Below, in pieces: positions 35,807 to 44,557 of a stretch of DNA of 64,000 bases; within the stretch, counting starts at the first letter, position 1; each line of letters starts with the position of its first letter. A model generated the notes under the pieces. That model did no database searches. It saw only the letters and a program-made list of their open reading frames with translations, and was not told the DNA's origin. Both the position numbers and the translations under genes were made by a program. This stretch comes from Eisenbergiella porci. Lineage in GTDB: Bacteria > Bacillota > Clostridia > Lachnospirales > Lachnospiraceae. The DNA is taken from assembly GCF_009696275.1 (NCBI RefSeq), contig NZ_VUMI01000015.1, positions 46,236 to 110,235 of the forward strand. The letters run 5' to 3'.

Positions 35807-36691
35807 ATGGGGGCGGAGGAAATTTTGCGAAAGCACGGGCTTTCGGCTGACGGTTTGCAGCAGTCAAAGTCCGGGTTTACCAATGCGCTTTTTCTCACAG
35901 AAGACGCAGTGGTCAAAATATTTACGGAGCCGGGAGGCGCAGGCTTTCAAAAGGAATCCTGGTTCTATGGGAACATTGCCCCCTCCTATGCGCCGAAGCT
36001 GCTGGGGGCCGGGGAGGATTACCTGGTTCTGGAACGGATAAAGGGAGAGGGGCTGTTTCGCGCATGGAGGCATATGACGGATGCAAAGAGGGAGGATACG
36101 GTCCGCTGCATTGCGGAAATCAACAGGGAACTGAACCGGACTGCGCTTCCGGAAGGGATGCCCTTGTTTGACCCCTGCAGAAACTGGGGGAAAAAGCTTC
36201 TTGGGAGGATGGAGACCGCATTGGGGAAGCTCCGCTTAAATCAGGGCATTCCGGAGGAACTGGGAAGGCGGGCTGCGGAATTTATCAGGGCGAATGCAGG
36301 ACTTTTGCAGGAGGAAGCATTGTTCCTTGTAAATCCGGATCTTCATTTTGACAATCTGATTGTTGCAGAAGACGGAAAGCTTTTTATGATAGATTTTGAA
36401 ATGCTGGAGGCGGCGCCTGTGGATTATGCGGTGCATGTGTGGAAACGGATGGAAATCCATCCTTTTAACTATGCCAATGAGGAGGACGAGCCTCTGACGC
36501 TGCCGGAGGATTACCGTTTTCTGATGACCTTGGTAAGGAAATATGCGCCCGAGCTGTTCGCTTATCCCAAGAGCGATGTTCGGATTGCCATGTATTCCCT
36601 GGTATATGAGCTGGAACTGTTGTGTGATTTTCCAAAGGCCGTCAATCCGGTGGAGCGAATTGGAAAATACCTGGAAGGTGTATGCGGATAG
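35807..36691 (+). CDS. Aminoglycoside-phosphotransferase/choline-kinase-fold protein
   Basis: ~294 residues. The kinase-like fold has a nucleotide-binding N-lobe (FLTEDAVVKIF with Lys37, then YLVLERIKGE hinge), a catalytic-loop variant NPDLHFDNL (Asp178, Asn183) and a metal-binding Asp196 in MIDFE. These correspond to the HGDxxxxN and DFE/DFG motifs of APH and choline kinases. The His-Gly of HGD is replaced by Asn-Pro, which is within family variation. GGAGG five bases before ATG 35807 fixes the start. It follows the Cys-Ala membrane protein by 59 bases and may act on a small molecule in the same pathway. Confidence 0.8.
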   Translation: MGAEEILRKHGLSADGLQQSKSGFTNALFLTEDAVVKIFTEPGGAGFQKESWFYGNIAPSYAPKLLGAGEDYLVLERIKGEGLFRAWRHMTDAKREDTVRCIAEINRELNRTALPEGMPLFDPCRNWGKKLLGRMETALGKLRLNQGIPEELGRRAAEFIRANAGLLQEEALFLVNPDLHFDNLIVAEDGKLFMIDFEMLEAAPVDYAVHVWKRMEIHPFNYANEEDEPLTLPEDYRFLMTLVRKYAPELFAYPKSDVRIAMYSLVYELELLCDFPKAVNPVERIGKYLEGVCG

Positions 36692-36767
36692 GGCGGCAGG
36701 GCGCGGGCTGGTTTGGCTGCGGAAAAAAGAAGCCGGGGCCGTGCGGAAAAATGGGAGGATACGGGGA

Positions 36768-37565
36768 TTGGAAAAGAAGGAGCTGAAAACAGAGAGAGGG
36801 AGCGTGTTTTACTGGATTGAAAAAAATGCGGCGCCCGGGGCAAAATGCATCGTATGCACCCATGGGCTGACCGCCAATCATTCCATGTTTGAAAAGCAGG
36901 TGGAATATTTTCGGAGCGCCTGTACCCTGATTACCTGGGATGTCCCGCTGCATGGCATTTCCAGGCCATACCGGGATTTTTCCTATGGGCATTGCGCGCA
37001 GGATCTGAATGAGATACTGGAGCGTGAGGAAATAGGGAAAGCGGTTCTGGTGGGCATGTCTATGGGCGGCTATCCCAGCCAGGAATTTGCCTGCAGATAT
37101 CCTGAAAAAACGGAGGGTTTTATCGCGTTGGACACCACGCCCTTCGGCACCGGTTATTATTCAAAATCGGATATCTGGTGGCTGAAGCAGGCGGCGCCGA
37201 TGGCAAAATGGTTCCCTGAGGGCCTGCTCAGAAGCAGCATGGCAAAATCCGTCTCCAGGACGGCCTATTCCCGGAATAAAATGCTGGAAATGCTGCGGCC
37301 CCTGACAAAGGCGCAGATAATAGAGCAGATGGATATCGCCTACGGAAAATTTCTGGATGAAAATAAAGACATGAGGTTTTCCTGTCCGGTGCTCATTCTG
37401 GCAGGGGAATATGACACCACGGGTAAGGTGAAGGCCTATTGCAGAGCCTGGGCGGAAAAGACAGGCTATCCGCTGCATATGATTGTGGATGCGGCGCATT
37501 TTTCCAATGGGGACAACGCAGGACAGGTGAACGCGGAGATAGAAGGGTTTATAAAACAGCTATAG
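36768..37565 (+). CDS. Alpha/beta hydrolase
   Basis: ~265 residues. The nucleophile elbow is GMSMGG, the oxyanion region VCTHGLTAN, the acid GEYDTTG and the histidine in DAAHFSN. TTG 36768 follows GGGAGG with ~10-base spacing and starts at LEKKELKTERG; no ATG fits, and the longer frame upstream overlaps the kinase gene out of phase with no homology. It belongs to the co-directional run. Specificity unknown. Confidence 0.82.
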   Translation: MEKKELKTERGSVFYWIEKNAAPGAKCIVCTHGLTANHSMFEKQVEYFRSACTLITWDVPLHGISRPYRDFSYGHCAQDLNEILEREEIGKAVLVGMSMGGYPSQEFACRYPEKTEGFIALDTTPFGTGYYSKSDIWWLKQAAPMAKWFPEGLLRSSMAKSVSRTAYSRNKMLEMLRPLTKAQIIEQMDIAYGKFLDENKDMRFSCPVLILAGEYDTTGKVKAYCRAWAEKTGYPLHMIVDAAHFSNGDNAGQVNAEIEGFIKQL

Positions 37566-37616
37566 GCAGCAGGACGAGACAAAGGCGTGAAGTAAGGAAG
37601 AAACGGGGGAATGGAA

Positions 37617-38375
37617 ATGCCATATATTGATTTGGGAGAATTGCAGTTATTTTATGAAGAGATAGGATATGGGGAGCCGGTGCTGTTTCTGCACAGCGGC
37701 TACAGCAGGGGGATTCTGGCCTTCAGCGGACAGCTCCAGCCTTTTTATGCGGCGGGATACCGCTGCTTTTATCCGGATTTCAGGGGGCATGGCAGGACCA
37801 TGTGCGAAAGTCTGGAATGGGATTCTGCGGTGATAGCGGAGGATATGATACGGTTTCTTGACCGTTGCGGAATTGAGCGGATACATCTTATCGGGTACAG
37901 CACGGGCGGCGGTGTCGCCTACTATATGGCGGCCCGGCATCCGGAGCGGATAAAAACAGTAACAGCTATTGGAAACGGCGGCATAGTTGACGATGCGGGA
38001 GCGGAGGATTTTGAGCCGGAGGCGCTGGAGGAAAGGGGACAGACCGATTTCATTGAAAAGGTGAAATGCCTGCACGCCCAGGCCCATAGGGGCAACTGGC
38101 AGGAGTACTGCAGGCAGGAGGTGAAGGACTGGCGTCTGCATCCTTCGCCGACGGACGAAGAGTGGGAGCGTATTACCATGCCTATGTTACTTATTGCCGG
38201 AGAAAACGATGGTTTTGCCACAAAACGGAATCTGGAGGCAATCCGGACACACTGTCCCCAGGCTGAGATAATGATCGTGGAGGGCTGCGGGCACAGGCCG
38301 CATATGCCTATGGAAAAAGCGATAGAGGTTAATAACAGGATATTTGATTTCCTGGGCAGGGCGAAGGAAGGGTGA
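37617..38375 (+). CDS. Alpha/beta hydrolase
   Basis: ~252 residues. Typical hydrolase blocks: LFLHSGYS, DFRGHGRT, nucleophile GYSTGG, acid GENDGF, and histidine in GCGHRPHM. GGGGGA is 6 bases before ATG 37617. It is the third hydrolase of the cluster and lies 51 bases after the second, but it is only distantly similar to it, so the pair is probably not a recent duplication. Confidence 0.85.
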   Translation: MPYIDLGELQLFYEEIGYGEPVLFLHSGYSRGILAFSGQLQPFYAAGYRCFYPDFRGHGRTMCESLEWDSAVIAEDMIRFLDRCGIERIHLIGYSTGGGVAYYMAARHPERIKTVTAIGNGGIVDDAGAEDFEPEALEERGQTDFIEKVKCLHAQAHRGNWQEYCRQEVKDWRLHPSPTDEEWERITMPMLLIAGENDGFATKRNLEAIRTHCPQAEIMIVEGCGHRPHMPMEKAIEVNNRIFDFLGRAKEG

Positions 38376-38874
38376 ACAGTTCGGCCGACTGGACTGTTAT
38401 TGGAAGAGGGACGGGATAATAATTAAGGCAATTACGGAAGCGGATGAAAAAGAAAAGATTACAGAAAATATCCTATGCAGTCTGCCAGAATGGTTCGGCA
38501 TCAGGGAAAGCAGGGATGAATATATCAGGCTTAGCCGGAAACTGCCCTACTGGGCGGCGATTGAGGACGGCAAGCCGGTTGGCTTTATTGCACTGAAGGA
38601 AACAGGGCCTTATACGGCTGAAATTTGTGTGATGGGGATTCTTAGGGAATATCACAGAAAAGGAATCGGACATCAGCTTTTTGCCGAATTCCATAAATAC
38701 GCGAAGGAAAAGGGCTATCGGTTTATCCAGGTAAAAACGGTAGAGGCAGGTTACTTTGAGGTATATGACAGAACCCGGATGTTTTATGAAAGCCTGGGCT
38801 TCTGCAAGCTGGAATGCTTCCCGCTTTACTGGGATAAGTGGAATCCCTGCCTTGTGATGGTCCGCACTGTTTAG
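38344..38874 (+). CDS. GNAT-family N-acetyltransferase (start uncertain)
   Basis: The conserved GNAT core covers ~150 residues: WAAIEDGKPVGFIAL, then the acetyl-CoA loop REYHRKGIGHQLF, a third strand GYRFIQVKTV, and FYESLGFCKLE. No ATG, GTG or strong TTG lies near the expected N-terminus. The frame opens at TTG 38344 inside the previous gene; the family would suggest initiation near the rare ATA/ATT codons at 38416-38424, just after GGGACGGG. Either a non-canonical start is used or the upstream TTG is. Confidence 0.8.
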   Translation: MISWAGRRKGEQFGRLDCYWKRDGIIIKAITEADEKEKITENILCSLPEWFGIRESRDEYIRLSRKLPYWAAIEDGKPVGFIALKETGPYTAEICVMGILREYHRKGIGHQLFAEFHKYAKEKGYRFIQVKTVEAGYFEVYDRTRMFYESLGFCKLECFPLYWDKWNPCLVMVRTV

Positions 38875-38911
38875 CTGGGTAGGGAAACTGGCGGGAAGGA
38901 GAAGGAAACCA

Positions 38912-39787
38912 ATGAAAATGCTGGTTCTTGGAGGAACGCGTTTTTTCGGCGTCCATCTGGTGAATGCTTTGCTGGAGGACGGACATGAGGTAACAATTGC
39001 AACAAGGGGGCGGACGGCGGATCCCTTCGGCAGCAGGGTGGAACGTATTATTGTGGAGCGGACTAATGGGAACGCTATGAAAGAGGCGTTCCGGGATGTT
39101 TGGTTTGATGTGGTTTATGATGATTTGGCATATTGCTCTATGGATGTAAAAACAGCGTTGGACGCCATTCGGTGCGGAAGGTACGTCATGGTGTCTTCTG
39201 CTTCGGTATATGAGCTTTGCCCGGATATACAGGAAACGGCTTTCCGGCCGGAACAGAAGGCGCTGCTTTGGTGCAACAGAACGGATGTTACCTATGATGA
39301 GGGGAAAAGAAGCGCGGAGTGCGCATTGGTGCATAATTATCCCCGGCAGAATGCGGTTATGGTTCGTTTCCCCTTCGTCATAGGGAAGGATGATTACACG
39401 GAACGGCTGTATTTTTATGTGCGGCATACCGTAAAAGGGATTCCCATGTATGTAGATAATCCAGACAGCCGGATGAGCTTTATAGGCTCGGAGGATGCCG
39501 GGCGTTTCTTGGCGTCCCTTGCGGATAAGGCTGTAACCGGGCCGGTGAATGCCTGCTGCGGGGGAACGGTTTCCGTAAAGGAAATTTTAGAATATGTGGG
39601 AAGAAAGGCTGGCGCGGTGCCCCGGCTTGAGGATGGCGGGGAGGTGGCTCCCTATAATGGAGCGGACAGCTACAGCCTGAATACGGAAAAAGCCAGGGAG
39701 GCAGGCTGTTCCTGCAGGGAGCTTGGCAGCTGGCTTTATGGATTGTTGGATTGGTATATGGAGCGGGCGGAGAAGGAAGCGTTATAA
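38912..39787 (+). CDS. NAD-dependent epimerase/dehydratase (extended SDR)
   Basis: 291 residues. The nucleotide-binding motif is GGTRFFG (residues 8-14), followed by SSASVYE with the catalytic Ser region and the YxxxK position replaced by YDEGKRSAE, which still gives Tyr and Lys at the right spacing. The C-terminal half includes MSFIGSEDAGRFL. This matches the RfbD/isoflavone-reductase-like group of sugar-nucleotide or NAD-dependent enzymes. AAGGAGAAGG lies upstream of the ATG. Last gene of the run. Confidence 0.85.
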   Translation: MKMLVLGGTRFFGVHLVNALLEDGHEVTIATRGRTADPFGSRVERIIVERTNGNAMKEAFRDVWFDVVYDDLAYCSMDVKTALDAIRCGRYVMVSSASVYELCPDIQETAFRPEQKALLWCNRTDVTYDEGKRSAECALVHNYPRQNAVMVRFPFVIGKDDYTERLYFYVRHTVKGIPMYVDNPDSRMSFIGSEDAGRFLASLADKAVTGPVNACCGGTVSVKEILEYVGRKAGAVPRLEDGGEVAPYNGADSYSLNTEKAREAGCSCRELGSWLYGLLDWYMERAEKEAL

Positions 39788-39804
39788 AATGTGAAAATAA
39801 GTAC

Positions 39805-39830
39805 AGGTGGATTTCCGCCGGTTTTTTTAT
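39805..39830 (+). terminator. Terminator of the enzyme run
   Basis: GGTGG/CCGCC stem followed by GGTTTTTTT. Confidence 0.5.
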
Positions 39831-40058
39831 GAACAGAGGATGAGGTATCTTTTTTGCGGGGCGGCAGGTATGATGGAAAAGGAAAGCTGTTCCGGATTAT
39901 CCTTCATACGAAAAAGACTGGTTGGGGTTGTCATCCTTTTGTCATAGGTTGCATTGCTGAAGCGGTGTGAGGAGGGGGAGAGAGGATTTCCTCCTCCTTT
40001 TTGATGTAAATATCGGATGGACGGACAGCGGATAAAAGGTTTGGGAGGTTTTTTATTT

Positions 40059-40778
40059 ATGGAAAAGAAGATTGTAATCAGAGAAAATACGGCAGAGTAT
40101 ATGCAGCAGCTTCGGAGCTGGACGGAAGAGGTGATGGACACCGGGCTGGAGGAAATGGCTGCTTTTTTCAGGGCGCGTCTGGACGGATATGAGGAGCATA
40201 TGTCTTTGTGGAGCAGGGCATATAAATATATGGGGACATTGGTTCCAGAGCATGTGGAGAAGCTTTTGGATTTGGGCTGCGGTACAGGGCTTGAACTGGA
40301 TGAAATCCTGCAGAAGCGTCCGAAACTGGAGGTGACGGGGATAGATCTGTCGGAGGATATGCTGGGCAGGCTGTCCGCCAAGCATCCGCAGGTACATACG
40401 ATCAGAGCGGATTACTTCAGGTATGATTTTGGTAAGGAAGCTTATGATATGGCTGTTTCCTTTGAATCCCTTCATCATTTTAAACCGGAGAAGAAGCTGG
40501 AGCTGTACCGGAAAATATATGGCACGCTGAAAAATGGAGGGATTTTCATAGAGGCTGACTATATTGCATGCTGTGAGGACGAGGAAAAACTTCTGATGGA
40601 GTTGTGTGATTCGAAGCGGGAAAAAGAGGGAATCGGAGAGGATGTGTTCGTGCATTTTGATACGCCGCTTACGGCAGAGCATGAAATGGAATTGTTGGAA
40701 AATGCAGGTTTTTCCCGGGTTGAGATGATTCAATGCATTGATGGGGCGGTGTTTATCAGGACAAGGCGAAGTGCGTAG
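40059..40778 (+). CDS. Class I SAM-dependent methyltransferase
   Basis: ~239 residues. Motif I is LLDLGCGTGLELDEI, motif II TGIDLSEDM, and post-motif II MAVSFESLHHF. The last strand includes NAGFSRVEMI. GGGAGG precedes ATG 40059. It could methylate a small molecule; the fold alone does not tell. It is followed, with 8 bases between, by a frameshifted repeat protein. Confidence 0.88.
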   Translation: MEKKIVIRENTAEYMQQLRSWTEEVMDTGLEEMAAFFRARLDGYEEHMSLWSRAYKYMGTLVPEHVEKLLDLGCGTGLELDEILQKRPKLEVTGIDLSEDMLGRLSAKHPQVHTIRADYFRYDFGKEAYDMAVSFESLHHFKPEKKLELYRKIYGTLKNGGIFIEADYIACCEDEEKLLMELCDSKREKEGIGEDVFVHFDTPLTAEHEMELLENAGFSRVEMIQCIDGAVFIRTRRSA

Positions 40779-40786
40779 AAACGCTG

Positions 40787-41193
40787 ATGCATCCTCAAGA
40801 GCAGGAAATCAGTGTAAAGGAATTACAGGAACTGGAGGGGATTGTAAAACCATCCTGACCCAGGTGAAAATGCTCATTTTAATTGCACCCTTTATTGAAA
40901 GGAAGCTGATGGATGAGCTGGTAGAGGAAAATCTGGGAAAATTCACATCAATACAGGAGCTCGTTTCCATAGTACCCTTTATCAGCAGGAAAACGGCAAG
41001 CCAGGCAGCACAGCTTTTTGCAGATCAAAATCTCACCCTGGAAGATATAGTGAGCATAGCCCCCTTTGTGAACAGGGACATTGTGGATAAAATGGCAATA
41101 GCCTGCCAACATAACATAAAAAACATGCAGGATATCATTCCCTTTGCCCCGTTTGTCAGCCGGGATATGCTGCAGCAGATTTTAAACAGATAA
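40787..41193 (+). pseudogene. Four-repeat helical protein (APFxxR repeats), frameshifted
   Basis: Four units of ~29 residues begin with APFIERK, VPFISRK, APFVNRD and APFVSRD, each followed by a helix and a linker with an I/V-rich end. The frame at 40787 reads HPQEQEISVKELQELEGIVK and then stops; one extra A in the AAAA at 40846-40849 would join it to KTILTQVKM and the repeats. As it stands, the repeat part can only be made from an internal start (ATG 40869). The repeat family is one I have seen in Clostridia but cannot name. Confidence 0.6.
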
Positions 41194-41199
41194 CTATCC

Positions 41200-41235
41200 G
41201 GCCGGAAATAGAATAAATGATATTCGTTTCCGGCC
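41200..41235. terminator. Hairpin between convergent genes
   Basis: Stem GGCCGGAAA/TTTCCGGCC. Confidence 0.5.
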
Positions 41236-41276
41236 TGCTGATTTGAAGCTTCCTTCAATCATTCCTGCATTTGCAT

Positions 41277-41930
41277 TCATTTCATTTCCTTCAGAAGCCG
41301 GTAATATTTTTCATACTGCGAAAAAGCCTCCCTAAGCTCGCTGCTGTTTGCGCCGATTCGTTCTGTCCGCTCCCTCACCTTTTCCATGGAAGCCTTCAGA
41401 CTGTACATGCCGCCGCCGGGAGTATCCGTATATTTCCGGTCGGCAATATAATCAATGTCATCCTTAAGCGACTGACAGGAAATAGCGTTTTCCTCCCTGT
41501 ATTTTAAACAGATACTGCGGTAGGCAGCAAAAAGATCCAGATAAATAATGGGCGTATTGTCATAATCCCTGCGGATACATTTTTTCCCGGGATCAATATA
41601 ATGATAACAGGCCTCACGGGCTTCATCCGTCTGGCGGAGGTTTGATTCAAAGCGGCGGCGGTGGGCAAGCTCATAGCGGTATGCATAGTCTGTAATCGCA
41701 CTGTCTACGAAATAGTTTACCATTTCCTCAAAGCTGCCGGCTATGACGCTACGTCTTTCCTGCCCCCGTTCATTTACCACCTGCATGAAGACACAGCCGG
41801 AGCTTTCATAAGTGACTGTAGGATCTCCATACTCCACCGTCTGAAAATCAATCTGTTCTTTTTCGGCAAAAGGTATTTTCCTGAGGATTTCCCTTGCCTT
41901 GCTCGCAATTTCTTCTATTTTTTCATCCAT
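41277..41930 (-). CDS. Imm63-like protein (putative immunity protein)
   Basis: 217 residues. An N-terminal helix and a strand-rich segment (EYGDPTVTYESSGCVFMQVV, NERGQ) are followed by a helical part with DSAITDYAYRYELAHRRRFES and a Tyr-rich tail. The central YELxHR-like pattern reminds me of Imm63 immunity proteins of polymorphic toxin systems, but the similarity is weak. No toxin gene is nearby. It may be an orphan immunity gene, or something else. Confidence 0.45.
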   Translation of the reverse strand: MDEKIEEIASKAREILRKIPFAEKEQIDFQTVEYGDPTVTYESSGCVFMQVVNERGQERRSVIAGSFEEMVNYFVDSAITDYAYRYELAHRRRFESNLRQTDEAREACYHYIDPGKKCIRRDYDNTPIIYLDLFAAYRSICLKYREENAISCQSLKDDIDYIADRKYTDTPGGGMYSLKASMEKVRERTERIGANSSELREAFSQYEKYYRLLKEMK

Positions 41931-42003
41931 TCCAGGAAGCCTCTTTCATAACCTTAAAGATAATTGGACTGACAGCGCCCAGGCCTTCGCCGCAGGGGAA
42001 GCC

Positions 42004-42813
42004 TTAAACCGCATGCTGCAGATAATGCTTCAGATCCATGTAGCGTTCTTTGCCGATGGGCAGCTCCTGGCCGTCCCTCAAAACTGCCTTATACCGGTGA
42101 ATGCTGTCAATGTAAAGGCTGTTGACCAGATAGCTTTTATGAATGCGCCGGAAAGAATATGGAAGGCTTTTTTCATAGTCGGCCAGAAGGCCCCACACTT
42201 GAAAGGTTTCCGTTTTGGTATGTACAATGGACCACTGGGCGGCGGCTTTCAGGTAAAGAATGTCCGAGGGAAACAGATACCGGTAATTCTTATTCGTATC
42301 CCGGAAAGCAATTTTGTTTACATCTGAAGTAATAGAGTCCATGCGCTTCAGATAATCAAAATAATCCATGTCCGCGGTAAGCGGTTCCGGCATCGTGACA
42401 ATGCGGTTTAAAGGAATGTCCTGGGCATGGGATCCGTGGACATGGGCGAGCTTCAGTTCCCCGTTGATCATGCGCCATACATAGGTGCCCCGTACATGGG
42501 CATGAAGTGCAGTGCCGTCCTCCATGACCGAGGTGATCCTGTAACGGCCGCATACAACCCATACATTGCGGTCATGAAAAAGCAGGTGGTATTCTTCATC
42601 CGATATCAACACAGGCGGTTCTTCATATTCTTTTTCCATAGTTCTCCGGAAATTCTCCAGCCCTTCACACCATTGAAAATCATTGGAACCAATCCACATG
42701 AAATTATCCGCCATAGGCGCAGCGGTAACTTCCGGGTTCCTGTGATAAAAGCTGCGGACATTTTCCAGCGTCAGCTGAATTATTTCCGCTTCCGTAATGC
42801 CGGCTCTTCTCAT
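42004..42813 (-). CDS. SnoaL-like sensor fused to a LytTR DNA-binding domain
   Basis: 269 residues. The N-terminal ~130 residues have the SnoaL/NTF2 pattern (FYHRNPEVTAAPMADNFMWIGS, then HLLFHDRNVWVVCGRY and HVRGTYVWRMINGELKLAHVH), a ligand-binding cone-like fold. The C-terminal ~100 residues are a LytTR domain (RYLFPSDILYLKAAAQWSIVHT, FRRIHKSYLVNSLYIDSIHR, LPIGKERYMDLK). No receiver domain is present, so it is a one-component regulator likely triggered by a small molecule. GGAGGGG sits 5 bases before ATG 42813. Confidence 0.85.
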   Translation of the reverse strand: MRRAGITEAEIIQLTLENVRSFYHRNPEVTAAPMADNFMWIGSNDFQWCEGLENFRRTMEKEYEEPPVLISDEEYHLLFHDRNVWVVCGRYRITSVMEDGTALHAHVRGTYVWRMINGELKLAHVHGSHAQDIPLNRIVTMPEPLTADMDYFDYLKRMDSITSDVNKIAFRDTNKNYRYLFPSDILYLKAAAQWSIVHTKTETFQVWGLLADYEKSLPYSFRRIHKSYLVNSLYIDSIHRYKAVLRDGQELPIGKERYMDLKHYLQHAV

Positions 42814-42888
42814 ATGCCCCTCCCTATACATTAATATTCCATATCTCCCCATCCATAACAGTATAACAGTTGAATGAAAAAACAACAA

Positions 42889-43135
42889 GCACTATTAGTA
42901 AAAACAGTGAAAACGCATTCCCGCATCCGTTATGATTTATATCGAACTTGGACTTCAGCCGTCGCAGCATGTATTCCGGTCGTCGCTGTTCACTGCCGCC
43001 GGTGGCGCCATGCATTCGCCAGCTCCATAGACGAAGCCGCCTGCCCGTGATACAATACTGATGCCTTTCTGCCTGACTCCCAGGCAGCCTTTTTGCCAGA
43101 GAAACCAGCAGCAGGGCATTAACTGCGAAATACAA
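42889..43135. other. Intergenic segment, probably a dispersed repeat
   Basis: Any frame here (for example minus 42824-43135) lacks a ribosome binding site. The translated string includes WSWRMHGATGG and EQRRPEYMLRRLKSKFD, which I associate with a spurious translated string that recurs in related genomes. It is likely a dispersed extragenic repeat with internal GC-rich structure. Confidence 0.4.
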
Positions 43136-43174
43136 TAGTTGAGAAATATAATTCCATTACAGGAAAACCAGTGC

Positions 43175-43234
43175 TATAATTACTAAAGCACGCAGGCAGC
43201 GTCGGACGCTGAAAAACGGCGCTGCCTGCATTTT
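43175..43234 (+). other. Promoter-terminator pair, possible short RNA
   Basis: A TATAAT (43175-43180) with a weak -35 is followed after 11 bp by a 10-bp perfect stem GCAGGCAGCG/CGCTGCCTGC (43192-43201 with 43220-43229) and ATTTTATTT. Any transcript would be a ~45-nt hairpin. Confidence 0.4.
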
Positions 43235-43235
43235 A

Positions 43236-43478
43236 TTTCCGGTGGGACGGCTTCGGATGACGGGAACCTATTGGTTCGGTAAGAAAGACATGCTCATGAT
43301 AGGCTTCATCGCAGAAGCGAAAAAGCGGGAGCTGGTTCTGTCCGGGGAAGTGGACGAGGCCGTGTGGGTGCCTGTTTCCCAGGCCCTAAAAATGGTGCAT
43401 CCGGCCGGAAGCGTATCCCATACGCTGGTGGAATATTATCTGAACGAACAAAAAGGACAGAAAGGATTGACCGGATGA
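43236..43478 (+). pseudogene. NUDIX hydrolase C-terminal fragment
   Basis: The frame begins without a start codon and encodes YWFGKKDMLMIGFIAEAKK, then ELVLSGEVDEAVWVPV, the last two blocks of NudC/NUDIX pyrophosphohydrolases. The NUDIX box itself is missing, so it is a remnant. The stop overlaps the WYL regulator start (ATGA). Confidence 0.65.
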
Positions 43479-44536
43479 AAATAGACCGGCTTATGGCCAT
43501 TCTCACCACCCTGCTGCAGCAGGATAAAGTAACAGCGCCAATGCTTTCTGAAAAGCTGGAGGTTTCCAGGAGGACCATCAGCAGGGATCTGGAGGCGCTG
43601 TGCCAGGCGGGGATCCCAATCGTTACGGAACAGGGCTTCGGCGGCGGGATTTCCCTTGCGCCGGGCTTTAAAATGGATAATTCCTTTTTAACCGCAAAGG
43701 AGAGAGAAGCGCTGCTGGCAGGAATACGCGGCATGGACAGCGTGATGAAAAACCCCATGGAGGAGCGCCTGAAGGAGAAATTCCACATCGTTCAGGGAAA
43801 TATGCCTGCTGCGGCAGAAGCGGTAACCATCAATCTGGCCTCCCATTACAGGGACAGTCTTTCGGAAAAAATTGCGGTCCTGAAGGCTGCAATCCAGGAG
43901 CGCAGGCTGGTGGAATTTACCTATTATTACAGAAAAGGGACGGGCCGCCGTCTGGTGGAGCCTTACCGGGTGGCTTTTCAGTGGTCTTCCTGGTATCTGC
44001 TGGGTTACTGCAGGCAGAGGGAGGATTTCCGCATGTTCAAGCTGAACCGTCTGTGGGAGCTTGCGGGAAAAGAGGAAGCCTTTGCGCCGCGGGAAGTGCC
44101 GGAGGAAAAGCTGGACAGCGAATACTGGTTTTCCGATGAAATCATGCTGCGGGCCAGATTTTCAGGGAAGGTGAAGTTCCGTCTTATTGAGGAATACGGA
44201 CCATCCAGCTTTACGGAGCAGGAGGACGGCACACTTTTGGTGGAAAATCTGGGCTTTACCAACTATCCTGTTTTGCTGGAATGGGTGCTCAGTTTCGGCA
44301 GCAGCGTGGAGGTGCTTGCGCCGGAGCGGCTGCGTGAGGATATCAAAAGAGAGGCCGCCCGGATTCTTCAGAACTATTGTAACGTTGAGGATAACCGGGC
44401 TGTTACGGAATATTCCGGAAAGCCGGAAGGAACAGGGACGGAGAAAACAAAGCCGGAAGAAACAGAGCCGGAAAAAACAGAGCCGGAAGAAACAAGTTTG
44501 ACATCCGGGAACGTATGTGATAAGTTAGAACCATAA
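43475..44536 (+). CDS. WYL-domain transcriptional regulator (YafY-like)
   Basis: 353 residues. The N-terminal HTH_11 domain (KLEVSRRTISRDLEALCQAGIP, a clear helix-turn-helix) is followed by the WYL domain (RRLVEFTYYYRKGTGRR, LVEPYRVAFQWSSWYLLGYC) and a WCX-like C-terminal part. An unusual acidic tail of ~25 residues with Pro-Glu-Glu-Thr repeats is encoded by a 15-nt minisatellite (44447-44500). AAAGGA precedes ATG 43475. WYL regulators respond to ligands or ssDNA; the target is unknown. Confidence 0.88.
   Translation: MKIDRLMAILTTLLQQDKVTAPMLSEKLEVSRRTISRDLEALCQAGIPIVTEQGFGGGISLAPGFKMDNSFLTAKEREALLAGIRGMDSVMKNPMEERLKEKFHIVQGNMPAAAEAVTINLASHYRDSLSEKIAVLKAAIQERRLVEFTYYYRKGTGRRLVEPYRVAFQWSSWYLLGYCRQREDFRMFKLNRLWELAGKEEAFAPREVPEEKLDSEYWFSDEIMLRARFSGKVKFRLIEEYGPSSFTEQEDGTLLVENLGFTNYPVLLEWVLSFGSSVEVLAPERLREDIKREAARILQNYCNVEDNRAVTEYSGKPEGTGTEKTKPEETEPEKTEPEETSLTSGNVCDKLEP
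44447..44500. repeat. 15-bp tandem repeat in the WYL gene
   Basis: The unit AAAGCCGGAAGAAAC, with G/A variants, occurs three times in tandem plus a partial copy. It encodes a charged Pro/Glu/Thr tail whose length could vary between strains. Confidence 0.65.
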
Positions 44537-44557
44537 TTATTCAGGAAGGAGACAGAC

